Part shown: piece after piece, positions 1 to 11,540 of the stretch
How positions within the stretch are numbered: position 1 is the first letter of the stretch
Layout of the letters: each line of letters opens with the position of its first letter
NCBI RefSeq assembly: GCF_030247185.1
Contig: NC_080571.1
Location: 29,309,753-29,373,752, forward strand
DNA length: 64,000 nt
Direction of reading: 5' to 3'
DNA from: Malaya genurostris
Lineage: Eukaryota; Arthropoda; Insecta; Diptera; Culicidae
Notes under the pieces: model-generated
What the model was told of the DNA's origin: nothing
The model's input: only the letters and a program-made list of their open reading frames with translations
Database searches by the model: none
Made by a program: the position numbers and the translations under genes

Positions 1-2627
1 AATTGCTCTCAAGCTTTGAATTGTCATGCTATTGTTTTAATTTCGAGTTCCATGATTCGCATTTAATTTTGGTATCTTTCGTCGAATCAGTCATTAGACT
101 AACATCCTACTTTACTCCAAATTATGTATATAATAATGTAATGCAAAGTAAAAACTTCAAGGCAATCTGCGTCCCAATGAGATCAGCTGTGTTCCCCTTA
201 GTTTGGACAGACATTTACCCGCCGTCTGGATCCTCGTCCGTTTTTAAATATTTCGAACACAAACAAAGTATTTACAACGTTTCTACTACAGCGATTGATT
301 CGATTTATTCCACATCCGAGCGAAAACCGTTCCGTAATGTTTTCCATTTCCGCATACTGATTCGCGGTGCGCAAAATTCAATTAAAATGAATGAAATGAA
401 CAGGCATTCCCGGCTTATTTACGACTCACTCCCGACGCGTACGCAAGCCGGAGGGAGATTAAACGCATCGCTAGATCACTCCTCAATTAATGCCCAAATT
501 AAATTGGTTCCATTTTTATCCTCTACAGACTCTAACAAATACACACACACACAGCCAGCAGAAATGAGGGCAGGAATTACATCATTCGACACGTTCAGCA
601 CAGTTATTGGCATACTTGTAGCTTGTCATGTTTCTCATTATGGGGATGCGATTTCGGAAAGAAATTATGTGGCAACGAAAAACATCGATAGCCGTTTATG
701 TCGAACCGATAATTAGTAATCAGACTAACAACAAGTTGTTGATGACAAATCATATGAACAATAAAACTTTAGCCCAAAAAGGCATGCACGAAGAATTTCA
801 CGTGAAGTGTTTCGATTCAAAATGTTCCAGCATGTTTAGGTCAACTGATAATTTTTTTTTTTTTCAATTATCTACCACTCTCAATGCAATAATCAATGCA
901 AAAGTAAAAGAACGAGTACGAGTCGCTGAACGGATCATTCCACCGAATGGGCTGTTCGGCCGAATCAAATACTATTGTTATTTTTATATCGCTTATTTAA
1001 ACCCAGTTTTGACCGATTATGGTCGTTTGCCGAGTGGAATAATATACTAATCGTTAAAATTGTTTCGATCTGCTAAGTATCCCAAGTGGCTTGATGTCAA
1101 AAAGCTTCATACAAGCGGGTTCGCAATCTCTAAAACGAGACAAAATTGCACTTAGTTCATCTACAATGCTGTGTCCCACCATATTGGAATTGATGCTGCC
1201 ATTATTTTAAAGTGAAGAATGCGTCAAGTGCTGTAAAATCTCAGGTGCATGTTTGCCTTTCTCAGACCGGCACGACAATATTGAGACTATGAGTGACATA
1301 TTTCACTTAATGAATGTATCACAATAAAACCAATAAAACGATGCACCTGTTCCCGAAAGTAAACACAGTCGAAAAGTAATTTGATCGTACCATTACTGTA
1401 GGGGAAACTTCATCAAAAGGACATCAATCCATCGATTTGCCATTAATTTCGCCCAAAATATAAGACCATCGGTAAGCAGAAGCTGTAAAAGATTGAAAAA
1501 GAGACTAGAAATATAGCAAACAAAGTGTCAAAAAGCTTACTCTAACTATCATTCTCTAGTTTGCTAAAAAAAAAGTATCCGAACCGTTCAGCTAGGCACT
1601 ATCGACTTTTACCAAAGTAGCAGAATGAGAGGGTGGTTAATAGATTTGCGGGCCAAAGTCCAGCAGAAGTCATCATGAAAAAAATATTTTCAATTTCTAA
1701 GTGGTAGACTTGAGTAGAGTAAATGTTAGAGCGTAATAGGTCACATTAGATTAATTTTCGACCTTCTGATCCAGCCAATTCGAAAAATGATAACCTCAAA
1801 AAAACAACTGTCCAAAATGCATCGCTCTGAACCCAGTTCATTCTTGCTGGATTGGATCGGTTTCCATTTCTAAAGCGAAATGGGAAAAAAAGTGACAGCG
1901 TGGAGTTTTTTCACAATCTCCGCCTACTAATTGTTGGCGTGGAAATCGAATTAATATCGAAACGGACAGCCACGTTTCCGTTCGCTCGTCGTGAAATGGA
2001 AAATTAAAGATTGTGATATAATTTTTGTTAATCTAATTTTTGTTGGTGCGCAATACAGACAAAATTCAGACCCACATGACGCTCCTCGTCTGAATGTGAG
2101 ACAGAGACAGTTGTGCTCGGCGAAACGCATTTTATTTCCATTTTCATTTATTTTTCGGTTTGTCAGGAACAGACATCGCCGATTTCGATACACACATGAG
2201 TAAGTTTGATTGAGTTTATTGTTATGAATCAAGAGTTTCATGCCACTGTGTCAGCATTTGATTGAAACCGTGGGTGTTGGTTTTCTTGAAAATTAACTTG
2301 TGAAAGTTCGTGAAATTATAAAGACATTTTTTCTCAATAGGTGTTAAAAGCAATTGAATCGAATGGATCATAATTTCACCCTTGTTAAGAACATCTAGAG
2401 CTAAGAGTGTTGTCATTTCCAACGATTCAGTGTAGCGTGATAAACGAAAACGCTATAAATTACCCGAGTCGAAACATTTTCACAGCTACTGCCTTTCTTT
2501 TGATCTTTCCAAAAGAACGGTGTACGTTGCCGAGTATGAATTCCGATGCTTATTATAAGAAGACTGTGCACGGTAATTCATTGCACGCTAAATTGAGATC
2601 GTTCCGGTAAGTTCAGGGAAAATATTT
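1..2627. other. AT-rich noncoding stretch, no recognised gene
   Basis: I recognise no gene or repeat family here. An open frame of 237 codons runs from 3 to 716 on the plus strand, with a second frame of 140 codons overlapping its end. Neither shows a conserved domain, a signal peptide or a family resemblance, and the translated composition looks like open noncoding DNA. A short CA run lies near 540-556 and a T run near 852-864. The stretch is most likely intergenic or intronic. The 237-codon frame is long for such DNA and is the only candidate worth a homology search. Confidence 0.5.
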
Positions 2628-2635
2628 TTCATCAC

Positions 2636-2895
2636 AAGAGATGCCAGGTGAAAATTTCAAATAACTGCAGACAGGGTTTAAAAAGTATGTAAATGTGAAA
2701 ATCTGCAGCTAGCAAGCATGCCTTGCTGGCAGCAATTTCTCTATTAAGTATAAAAAAAGGTCCCGGTAATTTCAAAAGTCTGTAAATTTTGACAAAAGTC
2801 TGCGAAAAACTCGATTTTCCAAAGTCTACAAAAGTCTACACAACAAAAAATGTCTGCAGCACTATGCAGACAAATCTGCAGATCAGGCATCTCTG
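2636..2895. mobile_element. hAT-type MITE, 260 bp, with 8-bp target duplication
   Basis: The element begins AAGAGATGCCAGG and ends with the inverted counterpart GGCATCTCTG. It is flanked on both sides by the identical octamer TTCATCAC (2628-2635 and 2896-2903). An 8-bp duplication with CAGAGATG-type ends is characteristic of the hAT superfamily; the first base here is A where other copies have C. The interior has no coding capacity and is rich in CTGCAGA and AGTCTG motifs. Related copies are at 37411-37706 and, degraded, at 27728-27964. It would have been moved by a transposase supplied in trans. Confidence 0.8.
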
Positions 2896-2924
2896 TTCAT
2901 CACTTTCCTGCACTGAAAGAATTT

Positions 2925-3450
2925 ACCGGCCATAAACTGAACGGTTTTTGCTTCATCCGATCCCCATAACGATTTTCAGATGGTTTTAATAAGTCGGCCA
3001 TTCAATTTCCCCTCTGTCAACAATAAACTGATTTGTATGAATATCATTGAAAATTGGTTCGAAACACATACACTTGTAAATTGAAATAATCCAAAATGCA
3101 GATGATTTTCGTTTCAAAATTTGTCATCATAGCTGCCATATAAGATATACTACTCATTTTGTAATGTGTATGATGCTCATACATATACCCGAAGGCCATA
3201 AACCGAAAGAATTTAATTTACACCGATGTTCTGATGATATTAAGAAGATTTTCATTGAGTTTTTGTATTATGTAGTGTTTATAATGCGCATACTATTAGG
3301 ACAATTTAAGATTTAAATTATGCAGCTAGAAATGAAAATAATTTAATATGCAAATGATTTACGTTTAAAAGCTCTGATTTTGCTCCAGTTCAATTTCGAT
3401 GCATTTCATATACAGAAAAATCTTTTTTAAATTGTATTTAATGAGTATGA
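2925..3450. repeat. diverged tandem duplication, period about 255 bp
   Basis: Blocks near 2932 and 3192 share a GGCCATAAACYGAA string. Blocks near 3092 and 3346 share a pattern AATRTGCARATGATTTWCGTTT. The spacing of both pairs is about 255-260 bases. This suggests an old two-copy tandem duplication of noncoding sequence. No open frame is conserved between the units. The alignment was made by eye and the edges are approximate. Confidence 0.35.
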
Positions 3451-5530
3451 ATTAGAAATTTTTAAAATGCCTAAAAAGGTTTCACATTTTTCAAAATTAA
3501 TTAATTTATATATAAGTGTTCCTAACAAAGGTCGAAATGATCAGATTTGATGAAACAATTTTGACAATTAATGTCCCACACATTTTCGTCAACCAAGATG
3601 ACGGAAAGAATTTCGATTCATACTAAGATTCACAAACATTGGGACAATATGTTAAGAGTATTTGCAAGAGTATTTTCGGATTAGAATCGAAGGATGCCCA
3701 ACAAAATTTAATGATAATCGCCATTTGTATTATTGAAAACTTTACACCTGAACGTAAATATTTGTACCTAGTTTTTTTAACACATAATGCAAAATATTGT
3801 ACGAATCATTTAGGCAGTTTCAATTTATTTCGTTGAAATTGTTATAAAAATAACAGGTTTAATTTAATGAATTGAACTGGTTGAAGCTGCAATTTGTTTT
3901 CCATTAATAGATTTGAATATTTAATCTATATTTCCATTAAATCAAGTATTTTATATCAATAAAAGAGTACTGATTATTGAAGATGAAAACAATTTCTTTA
4001 GAATAGCAAGAGTAAAATTAAATTCATTCAAATTTTAGTTTGGTGTTATTATAATTAAAATATATACATATTTTGAACCGATCAGCACTATTACCCGATT
4101 CATCAGACAGGCTATTGCTTCTAATCAGTTGGACACTCTGGAAATTTCGATAGTTTTTTAGAGTTAATAATTGAATGATTTATTACCAAATCTATGAAAA
4201 TCCACTTACACTGATTGCACCTGGAATTACCGAGTAAGCTATTTTTCTATGAAATAAGTTTCTAACTGAAAAACATGTCCCAAAATTGGTCGTATTATTC
4301 ATCGATAAACTTCTAATGGCTGGCTGTATGCGGCCTCAAAGTAGATTTCTTCGTATTTCGCCCCTGACTGAAATAACAGAAAGACAATTGGTGGAATAGT
4401 TAATAATGTCTCAAGAAACTTACCTTCCCACGTCATGGCAGTGAAAATTAATAACTTTTCATATATGCTACTTAACCACAAAAAAAATCAATAAGATTCA
4501 TTGTAACAGAATCATTGAAACTTTTCCAGTAAAATATAATTTTTCTTTATGAACTACACTGGTAATAATGGAGATGATCGAATCAAGTGAAATAAAATTT
4601 CAATTCAATGAACTTTTCCCACAATAATTTTTTGGCTAAAGTTGAAATGGCATTATAACCATGAACTCTAAGACTCTCACTTAAATGAATACTCACCAAA
4701 GTACTCTGACACAAGGTTTGACACAATTCTTAATCACTGATAAATCAATTTCATATCACCACCACAATACGTATCGAAAAAAACTTCAAACAACTCCGGT
4801 TAAAATAAACGCTTTTGTTTACACTCCGTTATTGATTTTGCTTACAAGTTATTCAATGTTTGGTATGATTATAGATGACATACTTACAATTATTAAATTG
4901 TCAAGCTCATCTGAAACTGTCATGCAACACACGGACAAAAATATTTTATAATGTGAAGGAAACGCCCTGACAATCAAAGCTTAATTAAACTTTAGGGAGT
5001 CGTGTGTGTTTGACTGTATGCAAAATTGCAAAATAAAAATACTGCTTGCATGGAATGATTTTTGTAACGGGAATACGATAGAACACAATAATTTCGAATC
5101 AAGAGAACATACATACAATTATAATACAATTCGATATTTTTATGCCATTCATATAAATAGTGGAAGAGAATACGAAGAAACGTGTATAAAACTCCTTCAT
5201 TGTTCAACATAAAATTATTCGAACTGTTCCATAATTTATTTTTAGGAAACAACTCTTCTGAAGGATTAAAATGACAATTGGTAATATACATTCAGTCTGA
5301 TTCATGACGATTAACACACAGTTCACTAACATTTCAAAAGTAACTGGAAGCTTGATAACATCTGGATGGAAACCACACATAAAAGAAGTGAAACTCTATG
5401 AATATTGATCATATGATCATACAAATTGTTCTACCATTCAATAGTCGGAATTCTCAGTTATTTATCGCATTGAATGAAGTTTCATTCATATTACGGCTGG
5501 CGTTTTCTTTCAGTGTGGTCGATGACAGCT
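3450..5530. other. AT-rich noncoding stretch
   Basis: Very AT-rich DNA with only short open frames (up to about 99 codons) on both strands, none with a recognisable domain. I find no terminal inverted repeats, target duplications or RNA gene signatures. It is probably intergenic or intronic. Confidence 0.5.
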
Positions 5531-5536
5531 AGTAAC

Positions 5537-5930
5537 CTACACGCTTAGGAAAAGTTACTCAAAGTTTGAGTACTAGTTACTCATTTTCAAATGACACATG
5601 GAAACGTCAAAAATTGAGTAGTTACCATCAATGATATTGAGTAACTCCTACTCTAAATTTGAGTTTAACGCAAGAACTTCTTTTTATGTTACTATTCGTA
5701 AGATCAGTCAAAAAGCAATTTGGTATGTGTAAAGAAAATTTCACTCAAAATTTGTACAAATAAAGTATTATTCAGTAAATGAGTAGATTTTTCGCAAACA
5801 TCGTTTCCAGTGGATGTTACTCAAATTTGAGTAACTACAGAGTTATTCTAAATTATAATTGTTCCACTTTTTCTGTAGATGAGTGGGATAGATCTTACTA
5901 ATTTTCGAGTAACTATTTTTAAGCGTGTAG
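5537..5930. mobile_element. MITE with CTACACGC ends, 394 bp
   Basis: The left end reads CTACACGCTTA and the right end TAAGCGTGTAG. The inverted similarity continues inwards through GTTACTC on the left and GAGTAAC on the right. The tetranucleotide TAAC directly flanks both ends (5533-5536 and 5931-5934), so a 4-bp target duplication is likely. The interior has many GAGTAAC/GTTACTC words in both orientations and no coding capacity. A possibly related element with CTACACGG ends lies at 43702-49962, where it is split by a LINE. Confidence 0.65.
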
Positions 5931-5955
5931 TAACGCTCACGAATAATATCTCGAT

Positions 5956-6819
5956 GAACATTAGAAAAGGTCCCAAGTGCAAATGACAGTTTCTCTTGGT
6001 TTACTTTCTCTTTCAATTATCACGGCAAATTCCAGTAATTTAGATCAAATTCTATAGTGCATATCGAAAGTTGATGGTTTAAGTACGATTCAGACGGTCC
6101 GGCTTCTTCCGTCACCGTCACCGGAACTTCAACATCCGTCACCGTCATTCTGATTCACACGATCCGGTTTCCTATCCGTGTCCGTCATGTCATTTTCTTA
6201 CACGCAGAATTTGAAAAACTTAGTTTCGCACAATTTTATTTCACTAATACAAAATCTGGGAGCTTTTGAAGCCAATCGATTTGTTGTTTACCTACCTGTT
6301 AATCGAATAAATAACTTTCAAAATTAACTAGAAAGAGGAAAAATCAAAACAATCAGTTCCACTCAACAACGTAACGTACTTTGCACATCTACTGATAAGT
6401 TTAATTACTTATATGTGGTATATTTCGTTTAAGAGTGGGATCTTGACACCGAATACATACGTAACAAACGTCAGCTCAATACCGTAATCATATGAATCGT
6501 GCATGTGTGCGATAATCACAGTCCGTCAAATATTCTTTCGGAGAAATGTTGACGGAGCTTTCCGTTGACGGACGTTGACGTTCCGGATCTCTGCTGGATC
6601 GTGTGAATGCGCAAAGGGAAAACTCATTTGACTAATTTTGACGGAGGCTGACGTTCCGGTGACGGTGACGGAAGAAGCCGGATCGTCTGAATCGTACATG
6701 ATGCTCTCTTCCTGTGTGAAATGTAAGATGGAAGGATTGCTGATTGGACCGAAAATACTCGAAAGAGAAAGTAAACAAAGAGAAACTGTCAGTTGCACTT
6801 GGGACCTTTTCTAATGTTC
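5956..6819. mobile_element. fold-back element with two nested inverted repeats
   Basis: The outer arms, about 58 bp each, start with GAACATTAGAAAAGGTCCC at 5956 and end with the inverted copy at 6819, with only a few mismatches. A second inverted pair lies inside. At 6090-6180 there is a GTACGATTCAGACG block followed by runs of CCGTCACCGTCACCGG, and its inverted copy is at about 6600-6700. The interior also holds several GTTGACGG words. No transposase is encoded. I found no convincing target duplication, so the class is uncertain; long arms would fit a Mutator-like or fold-back non-autonomous element. Confidence 0.6.
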
Positions 6820-6920
6820 GTCTTCATATATCAATTTAAATGCTCAACACGTTAAACCGAGACTACGAAGTTAGATTTTTTAACATTCCGCATTCAAATA
6901 TCGGTGCATAAATGTTCAAT

Positions 6921-7411
6921 CACAGATAACAGATATACAGGCTCACATATGAACTGTGTGTAAAATTTGCTCAATCACGGTGGCGAACACTTACAGATGT
7001 CACCACGATCGACACGAGGTGCCACAACGATTTGGGTGCCGCTTTCACAAGAGCCACAATTTTGGACGCAACATTCACTTAACTCTAGATTTTTGTTTTG
7101 CTTTTGGTTAAAATGGCAAATTTATTATTATTTTATTCCGATCGAATTCTAATGTGATTTATGCGACATGGAAATATAGTTGTCCTTAACACTTAGGGAA
7201 ATCGTGCAATAAGTGTTAAAATTGTTGTAGTTGGAATATTTATATAATAGGCAGGAGGATTTTGTTATCGTTCCGGAACGTAGCGGAACGTTTTGAAAGA
7301 TCGCGGCGAATAGTCGGGTAGGTGGCAGTAGTGTTTCCAACGTATAGCAAATTTGAATTTTACACAGGATTTTGAAAATTTTTGTTCGAGCCTGTATATC
7401 TGTTATCTGTG
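6921..7411. mobile_element. MITE copy 1, 491 bp, 7-bp target duplication
   Basis: The termini are a perfect 24-bp inverted repeat beginning CACAGATAACAGATATACAG. The heptamer GTTCAAT flanks both sides (6914-6920 and 7412-7418). The element is 491 bp long, exactly the length of the copy at 12805-13295, and differs from it at only about eight positions by eye. Short frames on both strands are shared by the two copies but contain nothing recognisable. It is non-autonomous. CA...TG ends and a 7-bp duplication do not fit Tc1/mariner (TA) or piggyBac (TTAA); a P-like or atypical hAT source is possible. Confidence 0.85.
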
Positions 7412-7516
7412 GTTCAATTGAGTTTTAGTAAAAATCACATATTAATGTAAAACGCGATAAAATTGGAACGTATTCTCGGTAGCCGGCTACCTAGATCAAT
7501 GAACACGGGAGCGCGT

Positions 7517-7609
7517 CATTTCGCCGAAAGCCATTTCACCGAAAGTCGTTTCGCCGAATGCCATTTCACCGAAAATCGTTTCGCCAAATGGGTCATTTCA
7601 CCGAAAGGG
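7517..7609. repeat. tandem array of about 15 bp, motif CATTTCGCCGAAAGY
   Basis: Six consecutive units of roughly 15 bp alternate between CATTTCRCCGAAAG and CGTTTCGCCRAATG. The array forms the left end of the middle element of the nest. The same motif makes both ends, in opposite orientation, of the relative at 34806-35497, so the arrays act as degenerate terminal inverted repeats. Confidence 0.8.
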
Positions 7610-7913
7610 TAATTTTTTTAGGGTCAAAAATAAATTTTTCGCTTATATATCTCCGCATGTGACGCATCCACATAACCGAAACCAAAATGGCTTAGCGGCA
7701 GTCTCTTGCATACAAACCTGTACTCGGCTCGTTTGCCCGGTCTACTCAAAGCTGGGTTTCGTTGCTTCAGTTAGGTCCTAACGAGCGGAGCGAGGTCGGA
7801 TAGCATACGAACAAAAGATGTGGCGAAGCCGCATTAGATATTTTTCCATCTGCACTCAGTTATCGGAAATTTCCGCAAACAATCGCCTGATAGCTACACT
7901 AATAAAGTCAATA

Positions 7914-8733
7914 ACACATGGATGAATAACTCCCGAGACTAAAGCAGAGATGGCGCTCGTAGTAAACCAGTAACCACGTTTTTCTAGAGTACTAACCTTT
8001 GCTTGAAACGGGTCAAAATTTTAAGTCGATCCGACCAGAAACAGCTGAGTTATCGAGGTTGAAGTAAAGTCGTTTTGTAGTTTGTTTAAAAAATGGAAAA
8101 AACCGAGTTTCGTGTTTTGATAAAACATTGTTTTTTAATGGGTAAAAACACCGTGCAAGCGAAACAATGGATTGAAAAATGTTATCCGGACTCTTGTCCA
8201 TCAAAAGCAACGATTTGTCGGTGGTTCGCCGAGTTTAAACGTGGTCGTACCGGCACAAATGACGCGAAACGCTCAGGTAGACCTGTGGAAGCCGTTATAT
8301 CGGAAAATGTGAGTGAAGTGACAAAAATTATAATGAAAGATCGTAAAGTGAAGCTCCGTGAGATTGCTGAGATGACATAGATATCATATGGAAGTGTATT
8401 TACTATCCTTCATGAAAAATTGAGCATGAAAAAGGTTTTTTCCAAGTGGGTGCCGCGATTGCTTTCGATGGAACAAAAACAGCCTGCCACAAGTCGATGA
8501 AAACAATGGCGAAATTGAACGAATTGGGCTTTGATCTGCTTCCCCACCCCCATACTCGCCAGATTTAGCCCCCAGTGAGTACTGGCTCTTTGCTGATCTT
8601 AAAAAAATGCTCCAGGGAAAAAGATTTGGACCCATGGTATCACCCTAAAAGGTGATTATGTTGATGAATAAAAAAAAATTTGCAAAAAAATGTTGTTTCC
8701 ATTGTTAGTCTCGGGACTTATTGATCCATGTGT
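7914..8733 (+). mobile_element. mariner element, internally deleted, 820 bp
   Basis: Inverted ends begin ACACATGGATSAATAASTCC and are flanked by TA on both sides (7912-7913 and 8734-8735), the Tc1/mariner target. The length of 820 bp compares with about 1.3 kb for autonomous mariner elements. The N-terminal half and a C-terminal piece of the transposase survive; the middle, including the first catalytic aspartate region, is gone. It is inserted in an older fold-back element. Confidence 0.85.
8093..8635 (+). pseudogene. mariner transposase remnant
   Basis: Transposase of the Tc1/mariner superfamily, which cuts and pastes DNA at TA sites. An ATG at 8093 opens a frame of 95 codons covering the N-terminal helix-turn-helix DNA-binding region: EFRVLIKHCFLMGK, then a TICRWFAEFKRG segment and the GRPVE linker. 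An in-frame TAG ends it at 8378-8380. The frame continues with a HEKLSMKKV segment and then jumps, through a deletion and at least one more frameshift, to a C-terminal part with ACHKSMKTMAKLNELGFDLL and YSPDLAPSEYWLFADLKK, the region of the last catalytic residue. The first catalytic Asp motif is absent. It cannot make active enzyme. Confidence 0.85.
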
Positions 8734-8989
8734 TAAGTTATTTTGGGAATTCTGTTCTGAGGATCATGAATAAACCAACAAAAATTATTCAAGTCTCTGG
8801 ATCATATCAGAAGTACGATTGTAGGTCAACAAAACGGGATGGCATCAGTATTGAACAGCATGCAGGGATCAATGCAGTTTACACAATGTGAAACTACTTG
8901 CTATTCTCAAGCAAGTTGTTTCAAGAAAACATTTTGTAAGCTTTATTGGTTCTGATCAATAACGGAGTAGCAACACACGATCGATTCCA

Positions 8990-10710
8990 AATGCTAATGT
9001 TAATTTTCACATTCGTAGATTGATAAGTAATTGTAAATCTTTCCTTTTATACATTTATCCCTTATCAGAAGAACTTTTAGAAAACAAAGAGCTACGGTAA
9101 AATAATGGCAAACAAAGCCCTACGTATTATTTTTTATATAATTTTGATTCTCTTTGCAGTATTACAACCAGTGCTGTCAAACTTCATTCAATACAATTGA
9201 AATCGAATATGTGCACACACTGATGATCACTCTACTGCAGTTCAACTTCACATTCTAACACACATCCTTCGCTGTCGCACCGAATGGGCATCATCCCGTC
9301 CTTCATTCGTATCTCTTTCTACCGAAGCTCAGTTCAACCATCATCAGTTTATCTCTTGAAGTAGCAACATATATCTTACAATTCAATGAGGGAGCGGCCA
9401 AGCAGTTCAAGATAATGGATAAAAGGTAAACCACTCATGATAAATGAAATATCAATTACAGAACAAACATAAATTAATTGTTCCCTCCTGCAGCTGTCAT
9501 TTTTAATATTTTGAAACACATCTCAATACATTTCAAACAGTCAAAATTATCGATAATTGAAATACCCTCTATTTATCATTATGGTCGGAGAGAGTTTTGT
9601 GTTATCGAGTTCAGAGCCTAAAATTGTCACGCATTCTCAATGGAAGAATCCAATCCAACAGCCTCATTTTCGATATTTTACTGTCTCATTCTCGTACCAG
9701 AACAAGCGAAGAGAGACGAAGCATTTTCGTTTCTCATTGAAAAAATGAGAGAGTATAATTGCCAACGTCACTCTTTCCTCTATGACAAGACGAAACCAAA
9801 CGAACGTTTCCAGGGAGCATCAGCAGAGTTTCAATTCTCATTCTTTCATCGATGTATTGAAAATCTGCGACGCTTGGCTATAAAAAGTGACTAAAATATG
9901 GCAAATCGAAGCAATTACATCCCAGAACCTTTTTGGAAACCAAAACTACTACAAATTCGAGCACCAACAGGTGAAAGTTATTGTGGAACCTTTTTCTGTC
10001 ATTTTCGATTCTCACTCGATCACTGCATTTTATGGGGTTTTCACTGAAAACTGCAAATGACTGAAAGGGCAAATGAAAGAAAGAACACAATTTTGAAACT
10101 ACTGTCCCGCTTATGTCATTTACTGGACATGGATTTCGTTCTCATAGTTTGCAAGCGAAACTGAGAGTGACAATAATTTCTTGACATTTTCGTCTATTTT
10201 TAGTCAATGAAAATGACTTTTATTAGCTCTGATCGAGTTGATGTTTATGCCTATTCATTCGCACTTGCTCACTACCCACAGTGAAGACAATGAAACAGGT
10301 TGATTACTTGTTGACACTACAAACTGAGCAAGCAAAACTTCAAGTGACTAGGTACGGTTATTCAATTGACGATGAATTCTGGAAGCTTCGGCAACATAGG
10401 TAAAATTAATGAGAAGGGATATGCTGACAGTCAACGGTCATAAATTTAATTTTTATCTAAAAATATTCGATTGAAATAACGTTTTATCGCACTGATTATA
10501 AGACAATCAGTATAAAGAATTTCCACGTAAATTCGGAAATCCACGTAAAAAAGCCGCGTAAAAATAGATCTCAGCAGAGTGAGTCTTGTAAGGAATTTTT
10601 AATACCAAAAATATTTTCAATGATTTTCTGACAAAATTGGAAACCTTACCAAATGCGATAATCAATTTCACAATGCACAGCACATGTTGGTTTAGAGTTT
10701 TGCTAATAAC
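8990..10710. other. noncoding stretch, no recognised gene
   Basis: AT-rich DNA with short frames only. It contains several loosely similar blocks in both orientations around TTCTCATTCTCG and CATTTTCGATTCTCACTCG words (9650-10200), which may be the worn arms of an old element, but I could not set boundaries. No transposase or domain is visible. Confidence 0.4.
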
Positions 10711-10713
10711 ATA

Positions 10714-11538
10714 AGGAGTGTATCGAAAATAAGCTATCAACATACATTTGTGTTGTACGCATGTATTTGTGATGGTTTTTTATGCTCAGATCACAGCATG
10801 CTGTGCGTTTGGCTGTCCGCTTTCGTTTGTTTACTTGTTTGTGCGGTTGAAATTCTGCGATTTCAAAATGTCGCGTATTGAAAAATTTACTGTCGTCGTT
10901 GGGAAGAATGTGAGCGATGCAGGTCGGTTCAAGTGGAGAAATATGGTCCAAAGGTACTAGTATGGCAAGCAATATGTTCCTGTGGTTCGAAGTCAACCAT
11001 TTTTTACACTACCGGAACTATAAATGAAGAAATCTATCGATATGAGTGTCTCCAGAAGAGATTGCCGCCTTTATATAAGAAGTATAGTACACCTCCACTG
11101 TTTTGGCCGGATTTATCGTCGGCTCACTATACCAAAACCACTCTCAATTGGTTTGCGGAAAAGGGGTATAAATTTCGTTGCGAAAAATATCAATGCACCA
11201 AATTGCTCTCAGCTTCGATCCATCGAACGTTACTGGGCAATCGTGAAGAGGGTCTTCAAGAAGACTGGTAAGGCAGCTGGGAACATGCAGGGAGTTCCAA
11301 AAAATTTTGGCTCAAGCGTCCAAAAAATACGATGCAACACTTGTCCGGAACTTGATGAAGAGCGTTCGATCAAAAGTTCAAAACTTCGTGAAGGAATAAC
11401 TTAAATTTCAGCCAGTTTTCACTATGCTCAAGTTTACCCTCGTACAATAAAGGATAAATTTTTAGTTTGAAGAAAATATCGTTTTTTATCATAATTTGAA
11501 AGAAAAATTTGTGGATAGCTTATTTTCGATGCACTCCT
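10714..11538 (+). mobile_element. ITmD37E-type transposon, internally deleted, 825 bp
   Basis: The ends are inverted repeats of about 26 bp (AGGAGTGYATCGAAAATAAG) flanked by TA (10712-10713 and 11539-11540). The length is well below the 1.3-1.4 kb of intact ITmD37E elements. The interior keeps the central and C-terminal part of a DDE transposase. The start of the transposase, including the DNA-binding domain and first catalytic Asp, has been deleted and replaced by a short unrelated frame at 10868-10960. ITmD37E elements are well known in mosquitoes. Confidence 0.85.
10933..11404 (+). pseudogene. ITmD37E transposase fragment
   Basis: The frame starting near 10933 reads VEKYGPKVLVWQAICSCGSK, then TIFYTTGTINEEIY, then the second catalytic Asp in FWPDLSSAHYTKTTLNWF. 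A single frameshift near 11175 moves to the frame with AKNINAPNCSQLRSIERYWA, where the E of IERYW is the third catalytic residue. Counting across the frameshift gives 37 residues between D and E, which defines the D37E group. A lysine- and arginine-rich tail follows to the stop near 11404. The missing N-terminus and the frameshift make it inactive. Confidence 0.85.
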
Positions 11539-11540
11539 TA

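Larger units (their letters stand above)
7451..8990. mobile_element. nest of three repeats around a tandem TTTCGCCGAA array
   Basis: The outer layer is a repeat seen as 7451-7505 and about 8905-8990; its uninterrupted relative is at about 39440-39605. The middle layer (about 7506-8880) is a fold-back element related to 34806-35497. Its sequence resumes after the mariner insert: the TTCTGTTCTGAGGATCATGAAT region at 8750 matches 35221-35240. The inner layer is a mariner derivative at 7914-8733. The middle element has lost its right-hand tandem array in this copy. The layering gives the relative order of the three insertions. Confidence 0.65.

Noticed and set aside
3..716. 237-codon open frame at the window start
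   Set aside because: No domain, no family resemblance and translated composition typical of open noncoding DNA; a second frame overlaps its end. Not called as a gene.
6966..7340. Frames shared by the two 491-bp MITEs (for example SPRSTRGATTIWVPLSQEP)
   Set aside because: Conservation is explained by recent copying of the MITE; they lack transposase motifs and are only about 60 codons.
9160..10320. Possible large element with CAGTGCTGTCAA and TTGACACTAC ends
   Set aside because: The match between the ends is too weak and no duplication flanks it.
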